Of a DNA stretch of 64,000 bases, positions 40,083-48,541 are shown one piece after another (position 1 is the stretch's first letter; each line of letters starts with the position of its first letter). The DNA comes from a virus. The translations under genes were made by a program, and so were the position numbers. The stretch covers positions 1-64,000 of the IMG/VR virus record IMGVR_UViG_3300027985_000412. One strand, given 5' to 3'. The notes beneath the pieces were generated by a model, which made no database searches, was not told where the DNA came from, and saw only the letters and a list, made by a program, of their open reading frames with translations.

Positions 40083-40814
40083 TTACGCCTGTGGTACGTC
40101 GTATTTCACAAGCTTCATCATCTTACCATCAGATGGACGTAGAACACGAAGACTCATATTGAATACAGAAGGATCGCCTTCAGCTTCAAGAGTAATCGTA
40201 TTTTCCGCTTGCATCTTAGCTTTCGGAATGATGAACTGGAAGTATTCGTCCCTACCAGTCTTTTCTGCTCTAGCAAACGTATCGCCAGTTACATAATATG
40301 TGCCTGGGAAGCTATTTGCAGAGATTTCAATCGTACCCGGATTCGACGCATCGAATGTGAATGTAGCAAAATACATGCCATCGGCAGTTAACTCTCCTGC
40401 GGTTACAGAAGCACCTGCTTCGTTATAGTATACTGCTCCAGCAATAGCTTGTGTATTGCCATTCGCATCGACCCACTGGGTTGGTACTGTTGTACCAGTA
40501 AATTGGATGGTTTTCTTTATGCTTTGCGAAGCTGTGCTTACGCTACCATTACCGAACATGATTGACAGAGATTTAGCAGAGAATAACGCGTCCTCAAGAG
40601 TAACTGTAATCTCTTTGCCGTAGTCCCAGATGATAAGTGGTGGGTTACCCTTACCGCCACGAGCTTCGGCCTGTTCTGCTGTCTGTTCGATAGTAGAAAC
40701 CTTTAATGTATCCAAGTATAATACTGGCGCGCCTGGTCCACCTGTTGCATCTATTTCGTAAAACGTAACGTCCGCAACTTCCTTAATGCCGTATTTTTCT
40801 AAAATACTTGCCAT
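40083..40814 (-). CDS. major tail-tube protein
   Basis: A 243-residue beta-rich protein at the expected place upstream of the tape-measure gene. Codons are visibly more GC-rich than in its neighbours, as in the capsid gene, which fits a highly expressed virion protein. It is followed at once by a strong terminator. A central segment (about 105-150: NGNTQAIAGAVYYNEAGA) is absent from the downstream paralogue and may be a surface-exposed insertion. Identification rests on position, composition and the paralogy; no signature motif was recognised with certainty. Confidence 0.72.
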   Translation of the reverse strand: MASILEKYGIKEVADVTFYEIDATGGPGAPVLYLDTLKVSTIEQTAEQAEARGGKGNPPLIIWDYGKEITVTLEDALFSAKSLSIMFGNGSVSTASQSIKKTIQFTGTTVPTQWVDANGNTQAIAGAVYYNEAGASVTAGELTADGMYFATFTFDASNPGTIEISANSFPGTYYVTGDTFARAEKTGRDEYFQFIIPKAKMQAENTITLEAEGDPSVFNMSLRVLRPSDGKMMKLVKYDVPQA

Positions 40815-40833
40815 TTCGTAATGACCTCCTACT

Positions 40834-41577
40834 TTAATCGTTTAGATTCCTAATCCAATACTTAGGCTTAACTTTTTTAGAATCCGCGCCAGCCATTAGA
40901 CTAGCAACATCGGTTTCATATTTTTCTTTCGCCTGATACTGCTTAATTAGAACATTAAGCGCACCATAGGCTAACTCTCCAATATTAAGTGGAGTAATTC
41001 CAAGTCCCATACAGCAAAGTGATACCATAGACGTTTTTAAAGAAATTCCTAAGCCTTTTTCAGCCTTAATCCTATCTCTTAAACGCGCTTTCGCTTTAAT
41101 ACGTTTCACTCGTGGGTCTTCATCTGGTCGCGGAGGCTCAATAGCCTTCTCTCCCAAGCATAAGCGTATTTGATTTTGGAAATCGAAATAGTTCTCTTCT
41201 TTAAGTAATCGAACCTTTTCCAAACTCTTGATTTTTGATATTTCTCCAATTAAAATTTCTTTTCGGTCTGTTAGAAGTGTAACATTTTCATGAATGAAGA
41301 ACATAAAAGCATCCTTTACTACTTGAGCGAAATCTTTATTAACTTCACTATTTTTAAATAGATACTCCATTGGAGTAGGTACTTTTATTGAATTACCTTC
41401 TAAATCAGTCTTATCAACAAATTCATCCTCAAGCTCTTCTTGAGAAATAGTTAAGACTTTCCGAATAGCGTTAAACTTTTGTTGGAGAGCTAAAACTTCA
41501 CGGATAGAGGGAGGATAAATGAGAAATTTATTCTGAAAATTAACAGGTTCTCGAATGAAGATATATTCATCAATCAT
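40834..41577 (-). CDS. tail protein, possible assembly chaperone
   Basis: A 247-residue protein upstream of the tube gene. An N-terminal KFLIYPPSIREVLALQ strand is followed by long charged helices, a basic stretch (RVKRIKAKARLRDRIKAEKG) and a C-terminus ending KPKYWIRNLND. Helical proteins that end with a W-x-R motif are typical of tail-assembly chaperones, but those usually lie between tube and tape-measure genes. The displaced location makes the call tentative. It overlaps the preceding gene by 8 nt. Confidence 0.5.
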   Translation of the reverse strand: MIDEYIFIREPVNFQNKFLIYPPSIREVLALQQKFNAIRKVLTISQEELEDEFVDKTDLEGNSIKVPTPMEYLFKNSEVNKDFAQVVKDAFMFFIHENVTLLTDRKEILIGEISKIKSLEKVRLLKEENYFDFQNQIRLCLGEKAIEPPRPDEDPRVKRIKAKARLRDRIKAEKGLGISLKTSMVSLCCMGLGITPLNIGELAYGALNVLIKQYQAKEKYETDVASLMAGADSKKVKPKYWIRNLND

Positions 41578-42055
41578 AACCAGTAATACTGAATCGCATT
41601 AAATAACAAGAAACATCCTCTGTTAAATAATTCAATTCAAAATCTCCGCCATCTAGTTTTCCTATTCCGTGAACGCTTTTACCTTTTAAGGATTTTTGTA
41701 TCTCGCCCATTATTAAAAATGGTCGAAGACTCTCGCTTTTCATTATCCATTGAGTTAAAGGAGTTAATACTTCAATTTCCAATAAGAAATCTCTATATTC
41801 CTCATTATTAGCATTTAAAATACCAGCTCTAACTCGCATACCGATTAAACTTTGGGCATTTTCTTTGGAACCTGCTAATGGAATCATTAGAATCAATTTA
41901 TGTAAAAGTTTAGCTTTTACGTCTTGAATTTCAGGCTGCGCCAGGGGATCTTTATCAGTATAGTATAGTAATTTACACAAGTTTTGATTAGCTAGTAGGC
42001 GCTCAGCTATTAATCTAAGATTGGCGCCCAGTTCACCTAAATTACGCACACTCAT
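41570..42055 (-). CDS. head-tail junction protein, tail-terminator-like
   Basis: A 161-residue protein. The start (ELGANLRLIAERLLANQNLCKLLYYTDKDPL) and later FLLEIEVLTPLTQWIM strands resemble small head-tail joining or tail-terminator proteins of Firmicute siphoviruses. It overlaps genes on both sides by 4-8 nt within the connector block. The precise role is inferred from order. Confidence 0.55.
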   Translation of the reverse strand: MSVRNLGELGANLRLIAERLLANQNLCKLLYYTDKDPLAQPEIQDVKAKLLHKLILMIPLAGSKENAQSLIGMRVRAGILNANNEEYRDFLLEIEVLTPLTQWIMKSESLRPFLIMGEIQKSLKGKSVHGIGKLDGGDFELNYLTEDVSCYLMRFSITGYD

Positions 42056-42783
42056 GATTGATTATCCTCCTTAAACCAATAAAAGTCATTTGGATTATCT
42101 CCAATTTGTTGTTGTGGAGGAGGAGTTAGATCTCTCTCATAAGTTGGATCTATTGAAATATAGGCAACTCCAAGAGTCGACTGAATATCTAATCCAGTAA
42201 CAAGATATCTCTCCGTTAAATCAGTTCCCATTTGAGAATTGATCACATAATCATCTTTATTAATTAGCTTTGTAGTTGGCATAATCATAAAGTGAGATTT
42301 CCTATCTTCTGAATAGAGCATCATTGTTCTTCCAGAAATAAGTTCGTCTCTTAGTGTGACTGCTCCAGGGCCGAATAGATAACATAGTGAACCTTGAGAA
42401 TTCCCATCTTTATCAATCCATGAGACATAATGTGTCATACGAATTAATATATATCTATTATAACCACTAGATTTAATCTTTTCTAGGAAGAAAATCATCC
42501 AAGACTCTTCAATTCCATCTTTATTCGGAATTGAGAGGATGGTTCCTCCTGGGATATTTGTATCAACGCGCACCAATAGATATTGTAATGTGCGAGTTTC
42601 ATCTTGTTTATACCTCTTTAATAAACCTACTGTTTCTTCTTCATTAAAAAGAAATGAAACACGATTAGGGCTCTTCAGAAGTAAATTTTCAAACTCTTTC
42701 TCTCGCTGTCCTTGAATACGCGATTGATAGTCAGTACCAAAACGATTAAGTCTTTTTAGATAAATATCTTCAAAATAACTCAT
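42052..42783 (-). CDS. head-tail connector-region protein
   Basis: A 243-residue, strand-rich protein (YNRYILIRMTHYVSWIDKDG, HFMIMPTTKLINKDDYVI) ending in a proline-rich tail. It lies among four connector-sized genes between capsid and tail-tube genes. Ribosome-binding site GGAGA. No specific family is recognised; neck or tail completion is likely from gene order. Confidence 0.5.
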   Translation of the reverse strand: MSYFEDIYLKRLNRFGTDYQSRIQGQREKEFENLLLKSPNRVSFLFNEEETVGLLKRYKQDETRTLQYLLVRVDTNIPGGTILSIPNKDGIEESWMIFFLEKIKSSGYNRYILIRMTHYVSWIDKDGNSQGSLCYLFGPGAVTLRDELISGRTMMLYSEDRKSHFMIMPTTKLINKDDYVINSQMGTDLTERYLVTGLDIQSTLGVAYISIDPTYERDLTPPPQQQIGDNPNDFYWFKEDNQS

Positions 42784-43042
42784 CGACTTTCTCCACTAAA
42801 TTCATACAATCAAAGATTGTAGAACGAAAATACTCGTATTTTAAGTATCGTAATGTGGATAATTTATGAAATAGAATGTAATAGTTAATGGTTCTTTTAT
42901 CTTCCTCAAAGCCCATTAGTTCAATTAGAATTGAGTCAAGGAATTTCTCCCATTCTCTTTCTTTCTCAAACTCACATAATAAGCCGAAAAGCTTATTCTT
43001 GAGTTTATTATTATAGGCTTCATGAATAGAATCAGACGGCAT
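42770..43042 (-). CDS. small connector-region protein
   Basis: A 90-residue, mostly helical acidic protein overlapping both neighbours (11-14 nt) with a GGAGA site. It lies in the head-to-tail joining block. No family recognised. Confidence 0.55.
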   Translation of the reverse strand: MPSDSIHEAYNNKLKNKLFGLLCEFEKEREWEKFLDSILIELMGFEEDKRTINYYILFHKLSTLRYLKYEYFRSTIFDCMNLVEKVDELF

Positions 43043-43475
43043 TTGGATCTCCAGCTAATTTACTAAAGCTATATGGTTTACCTTTAACTGAACGATAGTA
43101 ATTACGCTCACGAAGGCGCGCATTTTTCTGTTCAGTCTCTAATAGCTTTATAAATTTATCAAGAAGATTCCCTTGAGAGAAATCTCGCTCTGCATAAAGC
43201 GGCTTAATGTTCTCCCAAGTTAGTATAGTTCTATTTAACCATTCACATTTCATAAAACAGGCAATAACCTGTATTTCATCGTTACTTAGTTCATCACTAA
43301 GAAAACCATCATCGTCTCGTTCAAGACTTACGCGAGGAAATTTAAAGTTAGGAATGGCGCCCTCTAAGATAGCTCGGACATCAATATAGACTTCTGTAAT
43401 AGTCCAGTCTTCCCATTCCCCATCGTCAAGTAACTTGGCAAAGAAGGCGTCATATACCTTTTCATATGGTACCAT
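43032..43475 (-). CDS. connector-region protein
   Basis: A 147-residue helical protein starting behind a perfect TAAGGAGG site, second gene after the major capsid gene. Size and place fit a head-completion adaptor (gp6-like), but no motif confirms this. It contains NDEIQVIACFMKCEWLNR, a helix often seen in phage adaptor proteins that pack as rings. Confidence 0.5.
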   Translation of the reverse strand: MVPYEKVYDAFFAKLLDDGEWEDWTITEVYIDVRAILEGAIPNFKFPRVSLERDDDGFLSDELSNDEIQVIACFMKCEWLNRTILTWENIKPLYAERDFSQGNLLDKFIKLLETEQKNARLRERNYYRSVKGKPYSFSKLAGDPNAV

Positions 43476-43477
43476 GA

Positions 43478-43954
43478 TTATTCCTCCTTAGCTTTCTGCT
43501 CCAATACTACGGCCTGTAAGATATCAATTCCACACGCGGCTTTGATAATCTTGGCTCTTTCTATGTCAATCATTTGATTCTGAATTGCATACTGCGCTAA
43601 ATCTATCCGCTGTTCTTTGGATAATTTTTGAACCATTGTTTTAAACTCCTGCAACGGAGCCACTGTTAAATAACGCTTTTTCTGTGCGTCATTAAGAACA
43701 ATGATGTTGACTGGTTCTGTTGCATCTTCCGGTTCGAGCTCAAGGTCTTTCTTTTGCTGTAAATCTTCAACATATAAAATGCCGTGGTCGAACATATATT
43801 TTACGCTTGGGTCATAAAGAGCATTTGTTAAGGTTTCCTTATCAATCGGAACCTTAGCTCCTTTCCCCTTCCATTCTTTTCTTAATTTTAAATCTGCTAC
43901 AGTAATACCTACTTGGGCGTTAACTGTGCTTACTACCATAACTTTTTCATTCAT
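43478..43954 (-). CDS. hypothetical virion-region protein
   Basis: A 158-residue protein directly after the capsid gene and its terminator. An N-terminal strand segment (VMVVSTVNAQVGITVADLKLRKEW) is followed by VNIIVLNDAQKKRYL and a helical C-terminus. It may be a head-associated protein. No family recognised. Confidence 0.55.
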   Translation of the reverse strand: MNEKVMVVSTVNAQVGITVADLKLRKEWKGKGAKVPIDKETLTNALYDPSVKYMFDHGILYVEDLQQKKDLELEPEDATEPVNIIVLNDAQKKRYLTVAPLQEFKTMVQKLSKEQRIDLAQYAIQNQMIDIERAKIIKAACGIDILQAVVLEQKAKEE

Positions 43955-43985
43955 GAGTGAAATCTCCTTTTTCTCTTAAATTAAA

Positions 43986-44015
43986 ATAAGGGAGGAGGTA
44001 AAACTCCTCCCTTAC
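43986..44015 (-). terminator. hairpin after the major capsid gene
   Basis: The stem AAGGGAGGAG / CTCCTCCCTT (10 bp, 6-nt loop) is followed on the minus strand by TTATTTTAA. The strong stem with a modest T-tract suggests partial termination, raising capsid mRNA over connector mRNA. Confidence 0.75.
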
Positions 44016-44018
44016 ATT

Positions 44019-45065
44019 TTATATACCATAGGGCTGGTCGGAAGTATCTGTGATAGCTGTGTTCTGGTAAATACCCCAGTTGTGATGAGCCATAATAGCA
44101 ACACCCATTTTCTTGTAGGTATGGATTTCCAGAGAGTTATCACGGTTTTTGAAGTCGTTAATCTGTGTTTCTCCTTCGATAACCACCTTAACAACTTTCT
44201 CGCCACCTGTTGGCAGCACGTATGCTAACTGCGGATCAATCCAAGTCTTATCGTTGTTTTCATCAATGAATGATTGAGGAATCTGAACGATTGGAGTTCC
44301 GCGGAAGATATTGATGTAACCCGTGTTATGGATAGCATCGATATCCTGTGGATGATACACGCCTTGATAGTTTGCTCCAACAGGAACAATCGCATCAGGA
44401 CCCATAGCACCAACGAATTCCGGTGGAGCAAAGATTATAGCATCTCTACCATAAGCTTTTACCACTCCGCAAAGTTTGAACATCTTATCAGCATCGAAGC
44501 CGTTTTCAATGTAAACGTTTGCTGCTGGTCTAGAAACCGCTGTTAAAGCTGCTTTTAGAGCCTTCTGAACTTCGATGAAGACCGCGTCTGTCATTCCTTC
44601 CAGAATGATCTCCATTAAGTCAGACATTGTTTCCGCGCCATCTAAGAATCTTTCGAAGTCGATAGTCGCTGCTCCACCAACGGCGTTCACAGCCACTTCA
44701 AACGTATCGCTATCTAGACGGAACGTTTCGTACACACCCGACAGACCAACCTGAGTTAAGAACTGTTTAGCGCGCATTTTACCAAGCTTTCTCTTGAAAG
44801 TTGGTTTCACATTCTGAGCAACCACACGCACTTCTGCGAAGATACCCAGAGCGTCAATCACTTTTTTAGGAACAATTTCATCAGCCGTTTCGATGATGAT
44901 CTGATAGATATCATAGCGATTCTGCATGAACTTGTTCACTGAACCAGCAATTCCCTTCATTTGGTCAAGCAATGCCACATTGACGTTTTCCGCAGAGAAG
45001 GTTGCTGGCGCTGTGCCTTTAGCTGCATGTAGAGCAAGCTCTTTCATTTCTTGTAAAGTAGCCAT
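44019..45065 (-). CDS. major capsid protein
   Basis: A 348-residue protein between the scaffold/decoration genes and the connector block. Elements include an N-terminal helix, the FKRKLGKMRAKQFLTQVG region, an RDAIIFAPPEF strand and a late FRGTPIVQIPQSF segment. These fit the HK97-fold capsid family as found in Firmicute siphoviruses. Codons are more GC-rich than in flanking genes. A strong GGAGG site and a downstream hairpin support high expression. It has no large N-terminal delta domain; scaffolding is likely provided by the protease-scaffold gene. Confidence 0.82.
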   Translation of the reverse strand: MATLQEMKELALHAAKGTAPATFSAENVNVALLDQMKGIAGSVNKFMQNRYDIYQIIIETADEIVPKKVIDALGIFAEVRVVAQNVKPTFKRKLGKMRAKQFLTQVGLSGVYETFRLDSDTFEVAVNAVGGAATIDFERFLDGAETMSDLMEIILEGMTDAVFIEVQKALKAALTAVSRPAANVYIENGFDADKMFKLCGVVKAYGRDAIIFAPPEFVGAMGPDAIVPVGANYQGVYHPQDIDAIHNTGYINIFRGTPIVQIPQSFIDENNDKTWIDPQLAYVLPTGGEKVVKVVIEGETQINDFKNRDNSLEIHTYKKMGVAIMAHHNWGIYQNTAITDTSDQPYGI

Positions 45066-45086
45066 TATATAAACCTCCTTCCTTAA

Positions 45087-45641
45087 TTACGCCTTGATAA
45101 CTTGGAATTTAACACCAAGCGTACCATCCGGCATTGTAGTTTTCTTAACTGCCTGTAGGGTTACAGATTCAGTTGTAGGTGCAGTATTAGTTAATTTAAT
45201 AGCACCGTTCGAGCAATAAGTACCATATAACGGAGTCGTTAATGCACCTAATGCTACTAAGAGAGCTGCCTCGTCTGCGAATTCGGTATCATCGTAAGCA
45301 ATGCAGTTTGTAGTAAACTTATCGCCTGTTGCAAGATAACCTAAACGAGGAGGAAACTCCGTTTTCCCTAACTTAAAATTCTTTAAGCCAGGAGTTCTTT
45401 CGTCATAGATGTGCTCTGAGCTGTAGTTTAATGCTACTAACTGAGCGTCAGCATCTGCCGGAAGCTTCACTGTACGAGAAACATTATCCACTAATAGCAA
45501 CATGCCATTCTCGGCAACTGCTGTAGCGAAGTCTGTTCCATCTAGCTTGCACTGAGCTTCGATGCGACCATCTCTACGAAAGGCCACATTATTCAGTTCA
45601 ATCTGGCCGTAGCCACTGATGACTAATCTTTGTAGAGCCAT
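45087..45641 (-). CDS. putative head decoration protein
   Basis: A 184-residue beta-rich protein immediately upstream of the capsid gene, the usual place for a decoration or head-stabilising protein. Its composition is GC-rich like the capsid gene, and it is small and rich in Ala, Thr and Leu. No motif proves the role. Confidence 0.6.
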   Translation of the reverse strand: MALQRLVISGYGQIELNNVAFRRDGRIEAQCKLDGTDFATAVAENGMLLLVDNVSRTVKLPADADAQLVALNYSSEHIYDERTPGLKNFKLGKTEFPPRLGYLATGDKFTTNCIAYDDTEFADEAALLVALGALTTPLYGTYCSNGAIKLTNTAPTTESVTLQAVKKTTMPDGTLGVKFQVIKA

Positions 45642-45659
45642 TTCTTTTTCTCCTCCAAA

Positions 45660-47045
45660 TTATTGTTTGTCACGATATTTTGCTAGAATTCCTTCAATCC
45701 CACTCTTCGGACCATTGTCCTTAGGGACATACTGAGGATTCTGTGTAAACAGGCCTGGATTAGATTGAACTAACTGGAAAGCTAATTCTTTTTCTAACGT
45801 TTCTGCCGTAAACTCAGCTAATCTCTCGTCTGTGTTATATTGAGAAATTACGTCTTTACTTAACTGCTCAGAGTATTTAGTAATTACCGCATCTTTCTCT
45901 TCCTTCTCCTTCTTTAACTTGAAAGAATTTAAGGATTCAACCTCACCCTCTAACTCTGTCACTCTAGCTTGTGCAGTATGGAGAGAGGTTTCCGCGTTTT
46001 GTTTGTCCGTAGTTAAAGTAGCAATTGTTCCCTCATGCTCTGAAACTTTGGTGCTAAACGTCTCAGCTTTTTGTGAAAAATCGTCTCTTTCAGTTTGCAG
46101 AGTCGTATAGTTCGTATCAATAGCTTCATAAGTTCCACCATTGATTGCACGGAGAGCGTTTAAAGCATTTAATTCAGCAGCAGTTACAAACTCTGCGAAT
46201 ACTTCTTTCTTTTCTCCGAATGTCACGGCGCCATCTTCGGCCATCGTGTAAGTGATATTAAAATATTTTTCGTCTTCCCAGCTGTGAACGATGACGTGGT
46301 CATCATATGTTGCAACAGGATACAGAGTGAATTCACGCTGTTCTGGATTTAATGCAACAAACAATTTATCACGCTTCTGTTCATCAGAAAGTTTAAAAAT
46401 CACACTTGGCATTTTCTGATTTTCTCCTCCTTTCTTCTCTTTTTGAGAATTTAGATTAAATTGTTTAATTTCTTCGACCATCTCTTTCAAAGAGCTATAT
46501 AGGGAGAAAAATGCAGAACCTTCGAAACAAGGTTCAACTCCATCTCCGAGAACTTGTAATCCTAAGAAGCTAGCTTCCTTAAATACGAAAACTCTTCTTC
46601 CTTGCATTACTTTCCATTCTCCTAGAATAGAAGGCTCATAAAGCTCCATTGATTGGCTTTTACCGACAATCTCGTTTGCTTCTTCATAAAGGGCAGTCCA
46701 CAGAATGACATCGGCGCAAGCGTATTCACGCTCAACCCCATCTTCATCCAGATGTTTCTCCCAAGCAAAATTAGGATTCGCAGCGACTACACCGTAGGCC
46801 TGACCTTGAGTGCGTTTCTTTCCATGGTCAGTAAAATCTTCTCCTTCTCCATCGTAGATTCCTTTAACAGGAGAATACGGAAGAGATTGAACAAGAGTTT
46901 CTGCGAACTCATCTGTAATATAAGTGCCATTTCTATTTAATCCTTTATAAAAAATTCGGACTCTGGCCTGAGAAATTGTATTATTTATTGGCGTCAAATT
47001 CCCAAAAACCGTCACTGGAAACTCTTTAATTAAATCAAAATTCAT
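45660..47045 (-). CDS. prohead protease fused to scaffold
   Basis: A 461-residue protein. The first 190 residues carry a protease-like part with DHGKK (candidate His) and SQSMELYEP (candidate Ser and Glu) in the spacing of phage prohead serine proteases. From about residue 290 to 420 there is a charged coiled coil (TLQTERDDFSQKAETFSTK...), typical of an internal scaffold. The C-terminus is rich in N, P and G. The fusion lets one polypeptide direct shell assembly and then cleave itself. It lies between portal and capsid genes. Confidence 0.75.
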   Translation of the reverse strand: MNFDLIKEFPVTVFGNLTPINNTISQARVRIFYKGLNRNGTYITDEFAETLVQSLPYSPVKGIYDGEGEDFTDHGKKRTQGQAYGVVAANPNFAWEKHLDEDGVEREYACADVILWTALYEEANEIVGKSQSMELYEPSILGEWKVMQGRRVFVFKEASFLGLQVLGDGVEPCFEGSAFFSLYSSLKEMVEEIKQFNLNSQKEKKGGENQKMPSVIFKLSDEQKRDKLFVALNPEQREFTLYPVATYDDHVIVHSWEDEKYFNITYTMAEDGAVTFGEKKEVFAEFVTAAELNALNALRAINGGTYEAIDTNYTTLQTERDDFSQKAETFSTKVSEHEGTIATLTTDKQNAETSLHTAQARVTELEGEVESLNSFKLKKEKEEKDAVITKYSEQLSKDVISQYNTDERLAEFTAETLEKELAFQLVQSNPGLFTQNPQYVPKDNGPKSGIEGILAKYRDKQ

Positions 47046-47062
47046 TTATTGAGCCTCCTCTT

Positions 47063-48541
47063 TTATGTCTTATCCAACGATTCTTCGTTTTCGATAGTCT
47101 TCGGTGCCTTTGTTTCAGCTGTCTTTGCTGGAGCACCTGCAGTTCCTTTATCTCCTCCGCCTGTAGCAGAAGAAGCTAAAGCAATAAGCTTATCTTGAAG
47201 TTTTAAGACAGTATTCTCCAAGTCTTTAACATTACCCAAGTCTCTTTGAGTCAATCCAGATGCAATAGCTGGAAGTAAGAAACTATAGCCAGTACTTGTT
47301 AGCTTATAGGTATTTGTCACATAGTCTTTTTCGTTGTAATATGAAATAGGAAGTAAAGTGTACTTAAACGAAATATTTGTATTCGCATAAATATCATTCA
47401 CTAAACGGGTGATAAATGTTGAAAATCTATCTCCTAAAATCATTACTAACGCAAGGTCATTATTTAAAGAAGTACCCAGCGCAAGATTACCGGTAGCAGC
47501 AAATAATTGTGAACTTGTTCCAGCCTCATAGAAAATATTGTTCATCATCTTTTCTAAGTTGTTAGATGCAGTATCAGATGCTGTCTTTGAAACAATTGAG
47601 TCCACTTCTGCATATGTTGTCAAGACACTAATATTCTTATTAGCCTTCATCATCCCCACCGTTCCGGCGTGGATTTCCTCCGCTTCTTCTGGCTCGAACA
47701 ATAGCTCTCCAGTGCTTAAGTGAGGAATTTTTTGAACTATAACCTTACGAATTTCTTCTAAGTCGCGCTCGCGCTCTGTGTCTACAGCTTCATCATATTC
47801 AATTGTTGCAGGAATAGTATTTAAGAAGAGTGGACGTCCGTCTGAGAATGTGAAGTAGATTCCTATCTCTGTGGGTATAAAGACCCAACGCTTTTCGTAC
47901 TTACCGTTCTTAAACTGGTTATAAGCCGTCCTTACAATTTTTGGATAAACTGATAAAGCTATATTGCGAGCTTCATCCTCTAAAATGCTATTGAAATACG
48001 TAACATCGAATTCAATCATGTCGTTGCCATAGATGTCCTTAAACCGAGAGCAACAATATTCGGCCGGTAAATCGAGAACAGAAAATGTCTTCTTATCTAC
48101 CTGTTGAATAATTCCATAATAGGCACCATCAATCAGTGAGCGCAACATAAATGTTTTTAGTAGATTAGGTAAATCCATTGTTTCAACGAAATCAACCGCA
48201 CTAAAGTACTTTTTCTGAATGTGTTCTGTGGAGAGTTTTTTGCCGTAGCCTGGATTGGGAATAAGGATTCCGACATATTTCAGAATAGTTGCATAGTACA
48301 GAAGGATGCGTTTATAGAACCCATCTTTGTAGAAGTAGTTGCGCGACAGTCTAATTTGTTCCGTTAAAGAGCCAGATTCGATAATTCTTTCGATTTCTTC
48401 TGGTTCGTAATCCTTTAACGTGGAGCGTCTATATCGACTTTCACTAAAGACGTCGAGATAGCCACTATTAGCTACTATCATGTTTTTGTTTGCTTTCTTG
48501 AAGGAGTCAAGGCTAAAAGTTTTTGGTGCTTGATTTGCCAT
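47063..48541 (-). CDS. portal protein
   Basis: A 492-residue protein between terminase and protease-scaffold genes. It starts with an Arg-rich helical region, followed by YKRILLYYATILKY and a wing/stem region (FSVLDLPAEYCCSRFKD, VYPKIVRTAYN). The C-terminus is disordered and rich in Gly, Ala, Lys and Thr. Size and order match siphovirus portals, which form the dodecameric DNA entry ring. The start abuts the terminase stop. Confidence 0.82.
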   Translation of the reverse strand: MANQAPKTFSLDSFKKANKNMIVANSGYLDVFSESRYRRSTLKDYEPEEIERIIESGSLTEQIRLSRNYFYKDGFYKRILLYYATILKYVGILIPNPGYGKKLSTEHIQKKYFSAVDFVETMDLPNLLKTFMLRSLIDGAYYGIIQQVDKKTFSVLDLPAEYCCSRFKDIYGNDMIEFDVTYFNSILEDEARNIALSVYPKIVRTAYNQFKNGKYEKRWVFIPTEIGIYFTFSDGRPLFLNTIPATIEYDEAVDTERERDLEEIRKVIVQKIPHLSTGELLFEPEEAEEIHAGTVGMMKANKNISVLTTYAEVDSIVSKTASDTASNNLEKMMNNIFYEAGTSSQLFAATGNLALGTSLNNDLALVMILGDRFSTFITRLVNDIYANTNISFKYTLLPISYYNEKDYVTNTYKLTSTGYSFLLPAIASGLTQRDLGNVKDLENTVLKLQDKLIALASSATGGGDKGTAGAPAKTAETKAPKTIENEESLDKT

